64,000 bases of DNA from Channa striata (Eukaryota; Chordata; Actinopteri; Anabantiformes; Channidae), in the NCBI GenBank assembly GCA_033026295.1, contig CM065187.1, positions 5,410,888 to 5,474,887 on the forward strand. Reading direction: 5' to 3'. Numbering within the stretch: position 1 is the first letter of the stretch; each line of letters begins with the position of its first letter. The notes under the pieces are model-generated. The model ran no database searches, was not told the origin of the DNA, and was given only the letters and a program-made list of their open reading frames with translations. Below are positions 12,601 to 23,345 of the stretch, piece after piece. Made by a program: the position numbers and the translations under genes.

Positions 12601-15600
12601 TCCCTCACAACATGGCTTTGCAGGAGAAGAGTCCGGGTTCTGAACTGGCCTCCCTGCAGCTGTACCGTTGTGCGAACTGATGAAATAAATATGTCTGGCT
12701 CTTTTTCAGTGCCCCAATGCCCTACCTCATCGGAGTTCATTCAAGCCTGATGGAGGTAGGTGTCTATCATGCTTCCCTCTATATTGTATATGTATACACC
12801 TGTCTTGAAAATTCTGTGTTTTTACTCCACTGTATGTCATCTCTTCTTTCTTGTTGTAGAAAGTTCGAGGGATGGCTCTAGATGATGTGGTGGTCCTGAA
12901 TGTGGACACAAACACTCTAGAAACCCCCTATGATGACCTCCAAAGCTTGCCCAATGATGTGGTGAGTAACAACTTAGTTTTATAGTTGTTTGAGAATTTG
13001 CTTTAAGACAGCTAATGTGCTCATGTCTATGACCTGGTTTCATGTAGGTTTCGTCTTTAAAAAATCGTTTGAAGAAGGTTTCAACAACAACAGGAGATGG
13101 CGTGGCTCGAGCCTTCCTCAAGAGTCAGGTGGCTCTGTTCGGCAGCTACAGAAACGCTCTGCAGATTGAGTCGGTCAGTATCCGCTGCGCACCACTCACA
13201 AAGGATGCATGAGGCAAAGAGAGTGACAGACTTTAACATTAGTAATGATGATTAAATATACATATCAAAGACAACAACATTTAAACCAGGCCCATTGCTG
13301 CTGGAATCTGGTGAAGGTGTTAGTGTACTGTTGTGACTTTGGGTGTGTTTTTTCCTGTATTTGTAGGGAGAGCCAATAACATTTAATGAAGAAACCTTTG
13401 TGAACCATCGCTCTAGTGCCATGAGACAGTTCCTTCAGAACGCCATTCAGCTGCAGCTCTTCAAACAGGTGCACACACATTCATATGATGGATTCTTTGA
13501 CCCATCCTACTAACCTTACAGAATAACTTTAAAAAAAATTTAAGTTAAAAACTATTTAAATTTAGGCCGCACCTCCGCTAAAATTTAAAATAAATATATA
13601 TTTTGTCACATATAAACCGCATCGGACTATAAGCCGCCAATTCCAGGCTGAGAAATAATATCTGTTGTATGCGCTCCTACCATTGTTAACAGTAGGCATG
13701 AGGAACAGACCCTAAAACCAACACTGAGTTGTCTCTACTAATGGGTGATGTCTGTTATAAATAAACGGCTTGTTCCATAGCCCGTCTCTTATTCTTCACA
13801 ATTTGCGGGGCGCTCAAAAGATTTTTTGTCTTTATTCATACACAGCAGTACTATTAAAGTCGCTTCATTCTCCCGTGCACTGAAACCACAAAAGATTCAT
13901 CTTCCTCCTGAGCATTGAAACATGTCACCTTACGGATGGAGCAAATTAAAAGCGCATCTGGATGGTTTTCCATTATGAGGGGTTTTTTTTTGCTTTTTGC
14001 GTCTTTTTTGTAAGAATAAAAACTGGCGCTTTTTGTTTGCACTGACTTCCATCTACAGTGCCCATCTGAGGGCTGCAGAAAAATTCATAGAAAAATCTCT
14101 GTAAAACATGGTTCAACCTAATGCATATTTTCAAGTATCCCCAAACAGACCCTAAAACCAACACTGAGTTGTCTCTACTAATGGGTGATGTCTGTCCGTC
14201 TACAATTTGGGGCTCTTTTTGTTTAAGAATGCAGAAACATGTCACCTAGTGGAGCAGAGCGCCTGGAGTTACAACACAGTCAACCTAATGCAAGTTAGAG
14301 ACGCACGGACAAATTATGAGTAGGAGCAGTTCGTTGTAGGTGTTTTGTGTCTGTATGGGGATTGTTGAAAACACAATAAATTTACAAAATAACCTTTAAC
14401 CATCATGACCTAAGTCCCCACCCTTACTCTAACCTGATTTCTACCTTAAACTGTCAAACCAAGACCCTAATCCATTTTGTGCTTCTCTCTGGAGTTCATT
14501 GATGGCCGTTTGGACCTGTTGAACTCAGGAGAGGGTTTTAATGACATCTTCGAGGAGGAGATTAACATGGGTGAATATGCAGGTAAGTGCGTGGGAATTT
14601 GTTAGTGGAATCGTTTGACAAATGTGTACAGTTTGTCTTAATGTTGTTATTATCAGCTGTAGTAAATACGAGTTAGGAACAAATGACCACATTAATGAGG
14701 TCATAGGTTGTGTGATGGAAAATACATCCACCACAGATATGTACAGCATCTGCACATATACAGATATGCACATTGGGAAATACTGACTCCTGGATTGCTG
14801 GAAGATGTTAGCTGAGAGCCACTGTTATTTAAGTAGCGCTGCTAAGATGCCCCTGCACCAAGGACCGATTGGGCTAGTAAGGAGCTTCTAACATCGAGCT
14901 GGTAAAACCTGGCAAAGGTATTTGGTGAGGCCCAACTTGCTGCAGCTCAAACGTTCTGAAGGGAGATCCCTTTGAAAAGAGCCCATGAAGTGGAGAGCCC
15001 CCCGGTAGAGTGTGGAGATCCTTTGTGCAGTCCCGACTTTGTGCAGCAGTTTGTATCATGGGCAAGGAACCACTTGGTAAAGCCTGTTTCTACACAACTG
15101 CTCTCTCACTGGACTGGGGGAGCCAATGCCTTGACATATAGCTCTAGGAGTCTGCAGCCACCAGCATGTTTCAGCCCGAGGCACATGACGCACAACAGCT
15201 GGGTGTCCCAGCTACAAATTTTATTTCCGCAGGGACAGGCTCACACTTGTGTTCTCTCCTCTGCCTTAGCGGGAGCATTTGTGTTAGCCATACTCATTAA
15301 TGGGTTAATTGCTGTCAAGCTATTATGCGGCACAGTGCTAAAAACTAACCTGGTTGGCTAGAAAATAGCGGGTCAGTGGTAGTGTTGCAACTTCCAGATA
15401 ATAACAAGAGGGTTTACTACTCTGTGTTAACGTTAACCACGCGGAGTAGCTGACATTGGCTCGGGGAATATTGCTAATCAAAAGTGTTTCCACTTGCTTG
15501 GAGCAACCGAAGAAGTATTGTTACTGTCCACGGTGTGAGACTCAGACTACGGTTTGTTGGCAGACTAGTGTGAGCAGATCTCTCATGATAGTGTTCACCA

Positions 15601-18600
15601 AGAACGAAGCTGCCGGGGGTAATGGAACTTCTGCTAGTAGCGAAAAGAGGTTTTTGAATCACGGTTCATGCCGCGTCAATTCCTTTTATAGGGGGAGGGC
15701 TTGTCCCTCTTTGTCACTGACATGGTCAATCAGCCAATCCTGGCTGGCGGAGTGAAAATGAGCTTCTGATGAGGTCATGCTGAAGGCGTTCCCAATGTGT
15801 GACACAAAATGAATGCTATGAAAGAGAACTACATTTCCTCTATACATTCTGAGTTTGCACACCCTCTACCTGATGTTAACCTTTTATTGTTTTGACTTCC
15901 CCCCCCAGGCAGCGACAAGACTTACCACCAGTGGCTGTTCACTGTGAAGGTGAGCTAGTTTAAAGACACATTATTGTAATAAAAACATTTTTTACATACA
16001 TTTGTAAAATGAAATGGGGACATTTGTGCACATTGCCCATCTGTCCAATAAAAACTTTCTGCCATAATTTGCAATAAAATGAAGATATATAAATTCCTTC
16101 CAGGAGTTTTTTTTTCCTATTCACATTTCCACCTGAGGATAAATAAAGTGTTCTTCAACTTATTTGTAGTTGAAGAACACTTGAACTCTTCCTGACTATC
16201 CATATTAAACCATATTGAACTGTCCATATTAAAATCAAAGTTCCAAAACATAAGCTGTAGAGATTTTTGTTTGTTCTGTCTGCTCTGTTGACTCTAACAA
16301 GACTTTATAGAATCTCCTAGAGACTTTCTCTGAATCTTACTAAATTCTCCTTTGGGGTCAGCTCTGCTAAAACGTACACAGTCCATCCACACTTACATTA
16401 CATCCACAGTCCACTGACACGCTATCACAATCAGGCCTATCAGAAGAGAGAGAACTCAGGATGAGGGGGCTACAGAAGAAGTACTGCATGAAGAAAAAAG
16501 TTAAATCGTCCACAACAGTTTCTTTAGAGCCCCAGAATAAAAGTATAAACCTGAAATTATGCAGAAGTTGGCCTACATTGTTAAATGTTATTAATAATTT
16601 ATTATTATATTAATTTACTCTGTTGCTCTAGTTTCTAGCACCACCATGCCTTTGGCCTGGAATCCTGAAGTTCCTAGCCACTTTATTAGGGACATCGGCA
16701 GTCGCTTTAGGATATATTTGCACACCTTTGCTTTCTGCATGTGTTGTTTTGTAGATTTATTTTTGTCGTCATGGGTTACTGAGTGTGGCAAAGTGAAAAT
16801 GTTTTCAGACATTTTACCTGTTTTCTTAAAAATCCCAAACTAAAAGCTCTCACACACCTTGTTTCAAATTTGTATTGAAGTGCAACATGTTTGCTTAAAT
16901 ACATTTTCAGAAAGTTATTTTTTCTCTTCACCACCACAAACATATGCCTGACTTATTTTTGGTCTTTCTGCTTTCTTACAGAAAGGAGGTGGGGCTATCT
17001 TTAACACGGTGAAGACAAAGGCAAACCCAGCCATGAAGACTGTTTACAAGTTTGTAAGCAACTCCTTGGCTTCTTCTACAATCTAGACATCCAGTTATCA
17101 GAATTAAAAAAGTCATTGATCTGAAATCAGTGTATCATTAATTCATTTGTTTTTGAAAATATAACGAAAAATTTTAAAGATATTTGTGAAAAAATTTAAA
17201 TTTTACTCAAATCAAAACTGAAACTCATATTCTATGTATTCCATCTGACATCAGTAGCAGGACTTAGGAGAAAACATTTCTCCACCCGCAGAGAGTGAGC
17301 TGTTGAAACTGTTGGTCAGATTGTTTCTTAACAACACACTTGGAACTCAAAATGCATCCAGATTTATGGCAAGACCATACGCCTTGATACTGTCACATCT
17401 AATAGACATAACAGATTATGCAAAGGACCATCTTGGTAAAGATGACATTCAACATTAGCTAGCTTCCTGTTGGTAAAATGTGTTTGAGCACGGAATGTAT
17501 GCAGTACATGATCTCTGTGTGCGAGTGCACTTTAGATTTCCTTCCTTTTGTTATGTAACTAAACTGACAATATCTGGATGTAATGAAAACTTAGAAGCTC
17601 TTTAACACTGGGCTGAGGGAGACATTACTCTTGAGTTACCAACAGAGATAACTGTTTGACTCATTGACGGCTTTTCTTCAACAAACCACAAAGTTCCGTC
17701 TCTTGCCTCGTGCTTCTGCAGACTGACAGGACTTTCACTTCCTCATTCACCCAGCACATACAGGTGTGCAGGAACTCAGTTTACGTCAGTAGAGGAAGTT
17801 GAAAGTCCCATTTGGCTCTTAGCCTGCTCATTTGTTATCCAAGTAATGTCTTGAATAATATCATGGCTCATCATCACTCATCATTGTAACACAGGTGTGT
17901 GAATGTAAGGACAGATCGTGATCTCAGTCTTCACACTCAAATGCAAACATCCAGTCTGAATTCCCCCTAAGCTCAATAATATCTACACTGTGCATCTGTC
18001 ACTTTGACACTGTGGACATCTGTTGCCAGACTATCTCTTAGCAGGTAAATGAATAGTCACTTTCCAGTCATGCTAGTAAAGTTTGATGAAAAAACAAGCG
18101 AAACATAGCAAGTGAATATCCATTTTTTTGTTTTTGTTTGTTTTCTTTTTTTTTTTATGTACTTTGAAAAATAACTGAACAAATGATACATTATCTGGCT
18201 CTGTGTGTTTATATGTTTGACAGGCTAAGGACCATGCAAAAATGCGAATCAAGGAAGTCAAGAGTCGGCTAAAGCAGAAGGTATGCATATCTTCATATCT
18301 TATCTAGGAAATGTTTCTGAACAGTTGTGGGTCATCTTTTGACATCAGTGTGAACATGGCTACACTGAGCTGCATTTACCACTACCCTAACATAATTATG
18401 ATTATGCCAGCCACAGCGTGCAGCCGCCTCCTCCCCCCTCCGACTGCAGTACCATTTCTCCTTTCATTCCCCTGTGCCCCCTCTGTAGGAGCAGGCAGAA
18501 AACGGCTTTTCCACAGGAGGCTCAGCAGTCATTGACGACAAGAGCACGGCAGGATTTGCCTCCTCCACTGGTGCAGTAAGGAGGGAAGGGCCACTACGGA

Positions 18601-20585
18601 CCTGGGACGACCACAGGCCCATCACTGTGCACTTCGGACAGGTGGGCACAATTGAGGTTATAGATATGCAAAAAAAAAATTCAGCGTGGGTCTGCAGTGT
18701 GAGCCTCATACACTTTATAAGTTGAACCACTAAAGTCTTAAACCTTTGAGCAAAATCACATGAAGCCCTATTTCTGTCATAGAATATTTTGATTTACACA
18801 AGTAATGCGTTTTAGTAATAACTTTTGTACGGATCCTTTTTTTTTTTTGCATTTATATTAAGATTTGTTGAGTTTTTATTTATTGCTTCAGTTAAACATT
18901 TTGTTAATTATTTGTTTACTGTCAAAGGCTCGACCACCTGTGTTGTTGAAGAGACCAAGCAGCAATGTGAGTCTGGAAAGCAGCACCGACCAGTAAGCCA
19001 ACTCCATTATATACCATCTATCCCACTGCTCATGAATCAAACAGGACATTGAGTTTGTAGAATAGTGCGCAAGGTAACAGTATTAGCCTTATTAATAAAA
19101 CGTGATCATGCCAGTGTTATGGTCTTTACACACAAATTTTGTGAGAGATTTTCTTGCATGTCAAAGATATTTTTTTTAAACCTCATTTTGCTGTGCGAAA
19201 GACCAGCAATTTTTTTTTATTTATCCACCTCGAGACTCCCAACTTGTCTCTAGCGGCATGAGCATTTTGGACTATTCACGATGCAGCTTGATATATTCTT
19301 ACCAATAAAATTCAGCATGGTCTATTTCGGAGGGTATCCTTTGCATGTTTTAAGATAAGCATCTTTAGGCTTGACTGGATTAGCGTTGGTTTAAAATATG
19401 TATCACATGGACTGATCACATCTACTGTTGTTTGCTTAATTATTTGACTCAAGTTGCAAATCTTTTGTCAAATCCTGTTTGTGCAACTATAAGTTAAACC
19501 TACGGAGTTCAGACAATATTTAATCTGAGACACACAGCTAGGAACTTTTCCAGGCCAGCTGGCTGAAATTGCAGTAACACCAGAGCTAAGTACTCCTAAA
19601 TGCAAATTAGCACAAGGTTGTTATTACATGATGGAAAACCATTTTTACAGTGCACTACTTTTTTATAACCTACGTTGCATTACATTTGATGTTAATATTT
19701 GTGGAGGTGTCATTGGCTTCTGAAAATGAAACTTTTTTTGTGTCATTTTCTTTTCATTTCGGATGTATAAAGAACTTTTGGCTACAAGTATGGATCCTTC
19801 GTGTTTCCAGTCACCTTCACTTTTTGCTTGCTTCTTATGGCTTTAGTTTAGTCTGTAAATGTACATTCATGCTTTTAAACCTCCCTCTGACTTCCCTAGA
19901 TAAAGATATTTTTCTGATTTTAGCTGAAAAACCTGGAGTTTTTCATCCTTCAGAGTTCAGCGTGATTACAAAATCGATAGCGTGTACAACGCGATAACAT
20001 AATCTGATCTGGAGGTTCCTCCAAGTGATGGTACATGATCTGCAGTTATGGATCACACTCACAATCCTACACATATTCATACACCATTGGGGGAGCTGCT
20101 GCTCAGCTGGCCGACGCTCACTCGGAGCAACTAAGAGAGGGTTCGGTGTCACTTCAACATGTGACCAGAGGAGCCGGGGAACCAACAGCTTTAGGATTGG
20201 TGGACGACCTCGCTACCAACTGTGTCTCAGTCACCCCACCAGATGCAATCTGGAGGCATTTTTCATCTAGAAGTAGGGAGATGTTTTAATGTAGTTAAGT
20301 CAGAGGGAACTTTAATGGCATTCATTTACATGTGCTACCCAAACGTGGCCCAAAATAAGCACGTTCAGGATCAGTGAAGGCGTCCTTTAAGCTTTGAGTC
20401 TGACAAATGAATTACTTGTCACTATGTTGGTGGCACTTTATTCTATGGAGAACATTAAGTCGACTCATCACTTCATTCTACAGTAGTTACCTCATGTACC
20501 TAAAGCAAGTAAGAATGTATTAATATCAGTTTATTGCAGTTGTAAGTGAAATGTTCTACAATTGAGATAAAATGTTGAGGTGTGT

Positions 20586-20637
<52 letters not shown>

Positions 20638-23345
20638 TTATGTGTGTATGTATCCCGTCAGCTGCAAATATAATGACTTTCGTCATCATTTCTTACAGCA
20701 ATTAAAGATTTTGCTCTTTTATTTCTTGGTGTCGCTATAGTTTAATGTCCTAATCAGCTAAACTGCACCGCCTGCTTTAGGCTCATTCAAGAAAAAATCT
20801 AATAATACGCAGTAATGTAGCATGCTAATCCTAATTCACAATGTGTAAATAAATTACAACTTTTTAAGATTACTAATCCCCACTTTTCTTAATGTTCCTT
20901 TTCTTTATTGTTCTTTGTCGTTAACATATTTCTAATGAGCAGTAAATGTTCTTGTGTGTGTCCTCTCCTCACTGTAGTTCTATCCGTCCTACTCGTCACT
21001 ACACAGTCTTTCTCTCGGAGGATTCGTCTGGAGATGAGCTCCAATACGACAATGACTCCATCTCTGGGTTTCCTGAGAGTTTTCTCTTCTCCGTCCCTTT
21101 TGAGTGGTCACCTCTGTATGCATCTTTGCCCTGTTGATTGATTAGCTTTTTCCTCTCTCCATTCTTATTTCTTATTTCTTTATGTAGCTGTATTTGCAAA
21201 TGTATTTTTAATAAGGATGTCCCAATCAGGTTCTGTCCTTTTATGTTGGGTATTCGATCACCATCGATTCTGATGCAATCTTAAAATTAGGTGAAACATT
21301 TATGCAACTCTGGATGGATGTGTGTTTCAACATTGCGTAAGCTAGTTGAAAGATGCCGCAGCCAATGAGTGCTATGATCAAAGCTAAAGGGCTTAAAAAC
21401 AGACAAGCCCATCAGATTTTGTTTTAAAACAGATTTTCCAGAATCATTGCAATATCATGTTTATATACTGTATCTATCCTGATAAGACATAAGTCATATA
21501 TAGTCATCCCCTACCCAACATGCTTCCTGTTTCTTATCAGCCATTCAATAAGCAATTACAATAGAATAGTCTGGTTTACCCCATATTTTGTTCAGATTAT
21601 AAACTTTTAGTATGCCTCTATGGTTCAACCTCACTCTGTCATAATCAATGAGTCTTTAGTAAGGAAAACAACCAACCTTATCTCGCATAGGTACAGCGAG
21701 ATGAGTAATGTTTTAACCACAAACTTGTAACCATTAAAAATCTAGTCTTCAGGAAGATGATCCATCTTTATTTGGGGTAAAATGGTTACTGGTCTTGCTT
21801 GTGTTTGGTATTGTGTTTTGACCAATCAAGACCTCTAGTTTGTGGGAGAAATAACCAGTCAAACCCTGCTCCCACAGGCCGCAGCCGTACCGCTCCCTAA
21901 AGGAGGTTGAGTTGATTGAAGGGATTGATCCTACTTTTGGAGCAGAGAGTCACACTGCACCTCCCAGCCCCGTAAGTGAGAAGTTCTCCAACGTCAGCCT
22001 ACTTGGGGATCTCTTTGGCTGCCAGGACGAGCCTGACAGCCAACCAATCACCCTGGCTAAAAGTCTCGAGGACCTGAGGACTCCCAAAACCTGTGACGAA
22101 CTGCAAGCCAAGTTTACCTACCAGGTCAGAAGGCAGAATTGTGACATTTTGCCTTAGTCAAGAAATATACTTGGGTTGTGTTGTATTTTACATGCTCTTA
22201 CAATCTGAATCTGAAATCTTTATAACTTCTTTATAATCTTTATAATCATCAGTTATAGCTTGAATTGTTTGTGTTCGCAGAGGATGGACCTCAGTATCGG
22301 GGAGCACGCACTGCCACTTCCAGGCCTCAAGCTTTCCAACCCCTACAACAAGCTGTGGAGTATAGCGCAGGATGAAACAACCCTTCCTATTTGTGCCCCT
22401 TCTAGCAGTGACAGAACACCGTCCGTTCAGCTTCCTGTGCGCACAGAATCCCATTCGCCATGCCATGAAATCTCCGGCCCTGGTCCCGATTCTTTGGAGC
22501 TTTCCAACCCTGGTAACATCACTATTCCACGTCCTCATGGGAGAAAGACCCCTGAGCTTGGTACTGTCCTGGCACCACCTGTGGCCCAGTCCCGCTCTAA
22601 ACCAGCAGGAACTGGTGAAGGAAGGACTACATCAGGGGGACAGGAGTTTAGGCAAGCACTGAGTATGACCACAGAAGGAGACCTGATGAAACCCACCAAA
22701 GCCACAGAGGATGGTATAGATCTAATAAGCCTTCTAGACCCCCTTAGCAGCTCAGCACAGACCAGTTCCACTTCTCTAAGTGATGGGGTAGAAATGAGTA
22801 TGTCGTCATCTTCCAGCAAGTTACCACCCAAGTCTTACCCACAGGGCTTGCCGCCATTCTCAGCCCATCCTCACATATCACTTAATCCTTTTGCCCAGTC
22901 TCTGCACCACACATCCCCTCAAATGCATTTCTCCTCAACTTTAAGTGGGAATCCCTTCAATCCAGTCTACGTGCCTCCACCAGGCCCTTACTTACACACT
23001 CCCCCCAAACCACAGTCCATCTCAGCACTACCAGGCCTCTACAGACAGCATTCGCCAGGCACTTCAGCTCTGCCACCAAGCTATGGACTGCTTCAATCCG
23101 CCCTTACCCCTTCCGTGACCCCCCTGCCTCACGCCTCTGCCAGCAGTCATACCCTCTCGAGCCTGGCAGACTCCATATCTGTCCCCAGTACAGCCATTAA
23201 CACAATGGCTAAGCCAATTCGTGCTGAGACAGACAGCCAGAAGTCTCAGGATCCTTTTGGGGACCTGCTGACTATGGTCAAGCCAGTTGCACCCCAAAAA
23301 AAGAAGGTGGAAGACCTTCGGAGGAAGTGGGAAACATTTGACTAA
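586..23345 (+). CDS. DENND1A: DENND1A (connecdenn 1), Rab35 guanine-nucleotide exchange factor, 23 coding exons
   Basis: Family role: the DENN module activates Rab35 at clathrin-coated and endosomal membranes, and the tail binds AP-2 and clathrin. Coding exons: 586-602, 4115-4179, 6183-6226, 6519-6568, 7275-7394, 7573-7642, 8325-8405, 8911-8964, 10416-10526, 11195-11295, 12710-12755, 12860-12961, 13048-13173, 13367-13468, 14495-14582, 15909-15949, 16982-17053, 18224-18280, 18489-18641, 18928-18992, 20978-21115, 21878-22124, 22281-23345. They join to 3015 nt (1004 codons plus stop); I recall human DENND1A as about 1009 residues. Near-identical blocks include [51 protein letters not shown] and a final RRKWETFD. 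Oddities: the exon 3 donor lies inside a TG repeat, and intron 6 uses a GC donor. Several introns carry Tc1 and SINE debris. The other connecdenns, DENND1B and DENND1C, fit the C-terminus less well. Confidence 0.96.
603..4114 (+). other. DENND1A intron 1
   Basis: A 3.5 kb intron. Bases 603-720 continue the CpG-rich promoter tract. An inverted Tc1 remnant occupies about 1600-2710 and is listed separately. The remainder is AT-rich, with no coding exon or RNA gene that I can support. Confidence 0.7.
1600..2710 (-). mobile_element. decayed Tc1/mariner-like transposon, interrupted
   Basis: Read on the minus strand, two blocks match the common teleost Tc1-like family also seen at 11.5 kb. These are about 1600-1720 (3' part of the transposase, ending at AATTGACCTGCCTGCATTCC) and about 2060-2710 (5' part). 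About 340 bases between them do not match and may be a later insertion. No intact transposase frame remains. Ends are approximate. Confidence 0.6.
4115..7642 (+). CDS. DENND1A: DENND1A exons 2-6: upstream DENN (uDENN) lobe
   Basis: Exons 4115-4179, 6183-6226, 6519-6568, 7275-7394 and 7573-7642 encode about residues 6-122. Visible motifs include [29 protein letters not shown] and [19 protein letters not shown]. This is the N-terminal uDENN lobe, which with cDENN forms the Rab35-binding surface. Exon 3 should end at 6226, but the next bases are TGTG, not GT, so a donor 3 nt later would add one Cys. Exon 6 ends GGC GAG before GCAAGT, a GC-type donor. Confidence 0.9.
4520..4655 (-). repeat. LINE/V-SINE-type tail fragment
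   Basis: The stretch runs from GAACATGCAAACTCC through to CACCGCACCACTGTGCTGCCC. This is the reverse complement of the tRNA-like and 3' portion of a widespread teleost SINE/L2-type repeat. It lies in intron 2 and is recognised from motif order only. Confidence 0.55.
4785..5100 (+). mobile_element. Tc1-like transposase fragment
   Basis: A short plus-strand stretch reads like the Tc1 transposase region around GGTGCTGGAGGTGTCATGAT and GGCCTGCTTTGCTGCCTC. In intact copies this part encodes the GGG[SG]xMxWGCFAASG-like block. It is frame-broken and lies inside DENND1A intron 2. Confidence 0.5.
6227..6264. repeat. (TG)n microsatellite fused to the DENND1A exon 3 donor
   Basis: A TG run starts directly after codon AAG of exon 3 and grades into TCTG repeats. 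The splice donor GT must come from within the repeat. Confidence 0.9.
8325..13468 (+). CDS. DENND1A: DENND1A exons 7-14: central DENN (cDENN) and start of dDENN
   Basis: Exons 8325-8405, 8911-8964, 10416-10526, 11195-11295, 12710-12755, 12860-12961, 13048-13173 and 13367-13468 encode about residues 123-363. The conserved blocks run in order: [110 protein letters not shown] and [17 protein letters not shown]. All introns have GT-AG ends and compatible phases. Exon 11 lies about 60 bases after a decayed Tc1 element. Confidence 0.93.
8515..8575 (+). repeat. tRNA-like SINE head fragment
   Basis: Contains GTGGCTTAGCTGGTAGAGCA, which resembles an A box of a tRNA-derived SINE. The B box and tail are missing. 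It lies in DENND1A intron 7. Confidence 0.45.
9820..10190 (+). mobile_element. SINE nested in a Tc1-type end fragment
   Basis: The core at about 9885-10090 is a tRNA-derived SINE. It has a B-box-like GGTTCGATCC, a body with GTGTCCTTGAGCAAGACACC, a TG microsatellite and a tail with GTAAAGCGTCTGAGT. It is flanked on the left by a Tc1-like terminus (TCATTTCCAAGAAAGTTGG) and on the right by Tc1-like subterminal sequence (GTGATTTGCAAATCATTCAA). This suggests insertion of the SINE into, or replacement of, a short Tc1 derivative. An ATTCAAATTTAATTTGC unit is tandemly doubled at about 10151-10185. Confidence 0.6.
11500..12660 (+). mobile_element. decayed Tc1/mariner transposon ending near DENND1A exon 11
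   Basis: Subterminal sequence (GCAATGATTTGCAAATCTCA) is followed by transposase remnants. These include [13 protein letters not shown] (helix-turn-helix region), [38 protein letters not shown] (the catalytic-Asp block) and later fragments around GGTATGGCGGTGCATTAGTG. Multiple frameshifts and stops are present, and the 3' terminus is missing. The recognisable part stops about 50-60 bases before the exon 11 acceptor at 12709. Confidence 0.75.
13555..14350. repeat. unclassified repeat region with a 52-base direct repeat
   Basis: DENND1A intron 14 contains CGGACTATAAGCCGC, a motif common in an abundant fish nonautonomous repeat. It also has two identical 52-base copies, 13704-13755 and 14144-14195, centred on CCAACACTGAGTTGTCTC. 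There is no coding frame. The class is unknown. Confidence 0.55.
14495..22124 (+). CDS. DENND1A: DENND1A exons 15-22: end of dDENN and linker
   Basis: Exons 14495-14582, 15909-15949, 16982-17053, 18224-18280, 18489-18641, 18928-18992, 20978-21115 and 21878-22124. They encode [14 protein letters not shown] and [12 protein letters not shown], a lysine-rich helix ([19 protein letters not shown]), then [41 protein letters not shown] and [11 protein letters not shown]. Exon 15 uses a less usual GAG acceptor, and exon 20 uses AAG after a weak pyrimidine tract. Both are needed for phase and match the human order. Exon 20 ends at the inner GTAAGC, which restores phase with exon 21; the earlier GTGAGT at 18966 does not. 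Confidence 0.87.
14790..15890. repeat. unclassified GC-richer insertion in DENND1A intron 15
   Basis: This 1.1 kb block is richer in GC than its flanks. It has a 129-codon open frame at 14972-15361 and another at 15456-15755, plus a TTTTATAGGGGG TATA-like site at about 15685. Neither product is recognised. The texture suggests a terminal repeat or leader of an LTR- or DIRS-type element, but no reverse transcriptase or integrase motif is visible. Confidence 0.4.
20060..20250 (-). repeat. tRNA-derived SINE, minus orientation
   Basis: CACTTCAACATGTGACCAGA, then GGAGCCGGGGAACCAAC and GATTGGTGGACGACC, match the reverse complement of the teleost SINE body and B-box region. It lies in DENND1A intron 20 and is diverged. 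Confidence 0.55.
20577..20633. repeat. (TG)n microsatellite
   Basis: About 50 bases of almost perfect TG repeat in DENND1A intron 20. Confidence 0.95.
22281..23345 (+). CDS. DENND1A: DENND1A terminal coding exon: clathrin/AP-2-binding tail
   Basis: One 1065-base exon encodes the Pro/Ser-rich C-terminal 354 residues and the stop TAA. Motifs seen are [22 protein letters not shown] (almost identical to human), LLDPLS (clathrin-box-like), two NPF tripeptides (EH-domain ligands), DPFGDLL and the closing RRKWETFD. Most of the tail is low complexity and diverged. The functions of these short motifs are inferred from mammalian connecdenns. Confidence 0.93.
   Translation, partial: RMDLSIGEHALPLPGLKLSNPYNKLWSIAQDETTLPICAPSSSDRTPSVQLPVRTESHSPCHEISGPGPDSLELSNPGNITIPRPHGRKTPELGTVLAPPVAQSRSKPAGTGEGRTTSGGQEFRQALSMTTEGDLMKPTKATEDGIDLISLLDPLSSSAQTSSTSLSDGVEMSMSSSSSKLPPKSYPQGLPPFSAHPHISLNPFAQSLHHTSPQMHFSSTLSGNPFNPVYVPPPGPYLHTPPKPQSISALPGLYRQHSPGTSALPPSYGLLQSALTPSVTPLPHASASSHTLSSLADSISVPSTAINTMAKPIRAETDSQKSQDPFGDLLTMVKPVAPQKKKVEDLRRKWETFD

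Noticed and set aside
14972..15361. 129-codon plus-strand open frame as a gene
   Set aside because: It lies inside a DENND1A intron in a repeat-like block, with no recognisable domain and no splice or promoter context. Kept only as part of the unclassified repeat.
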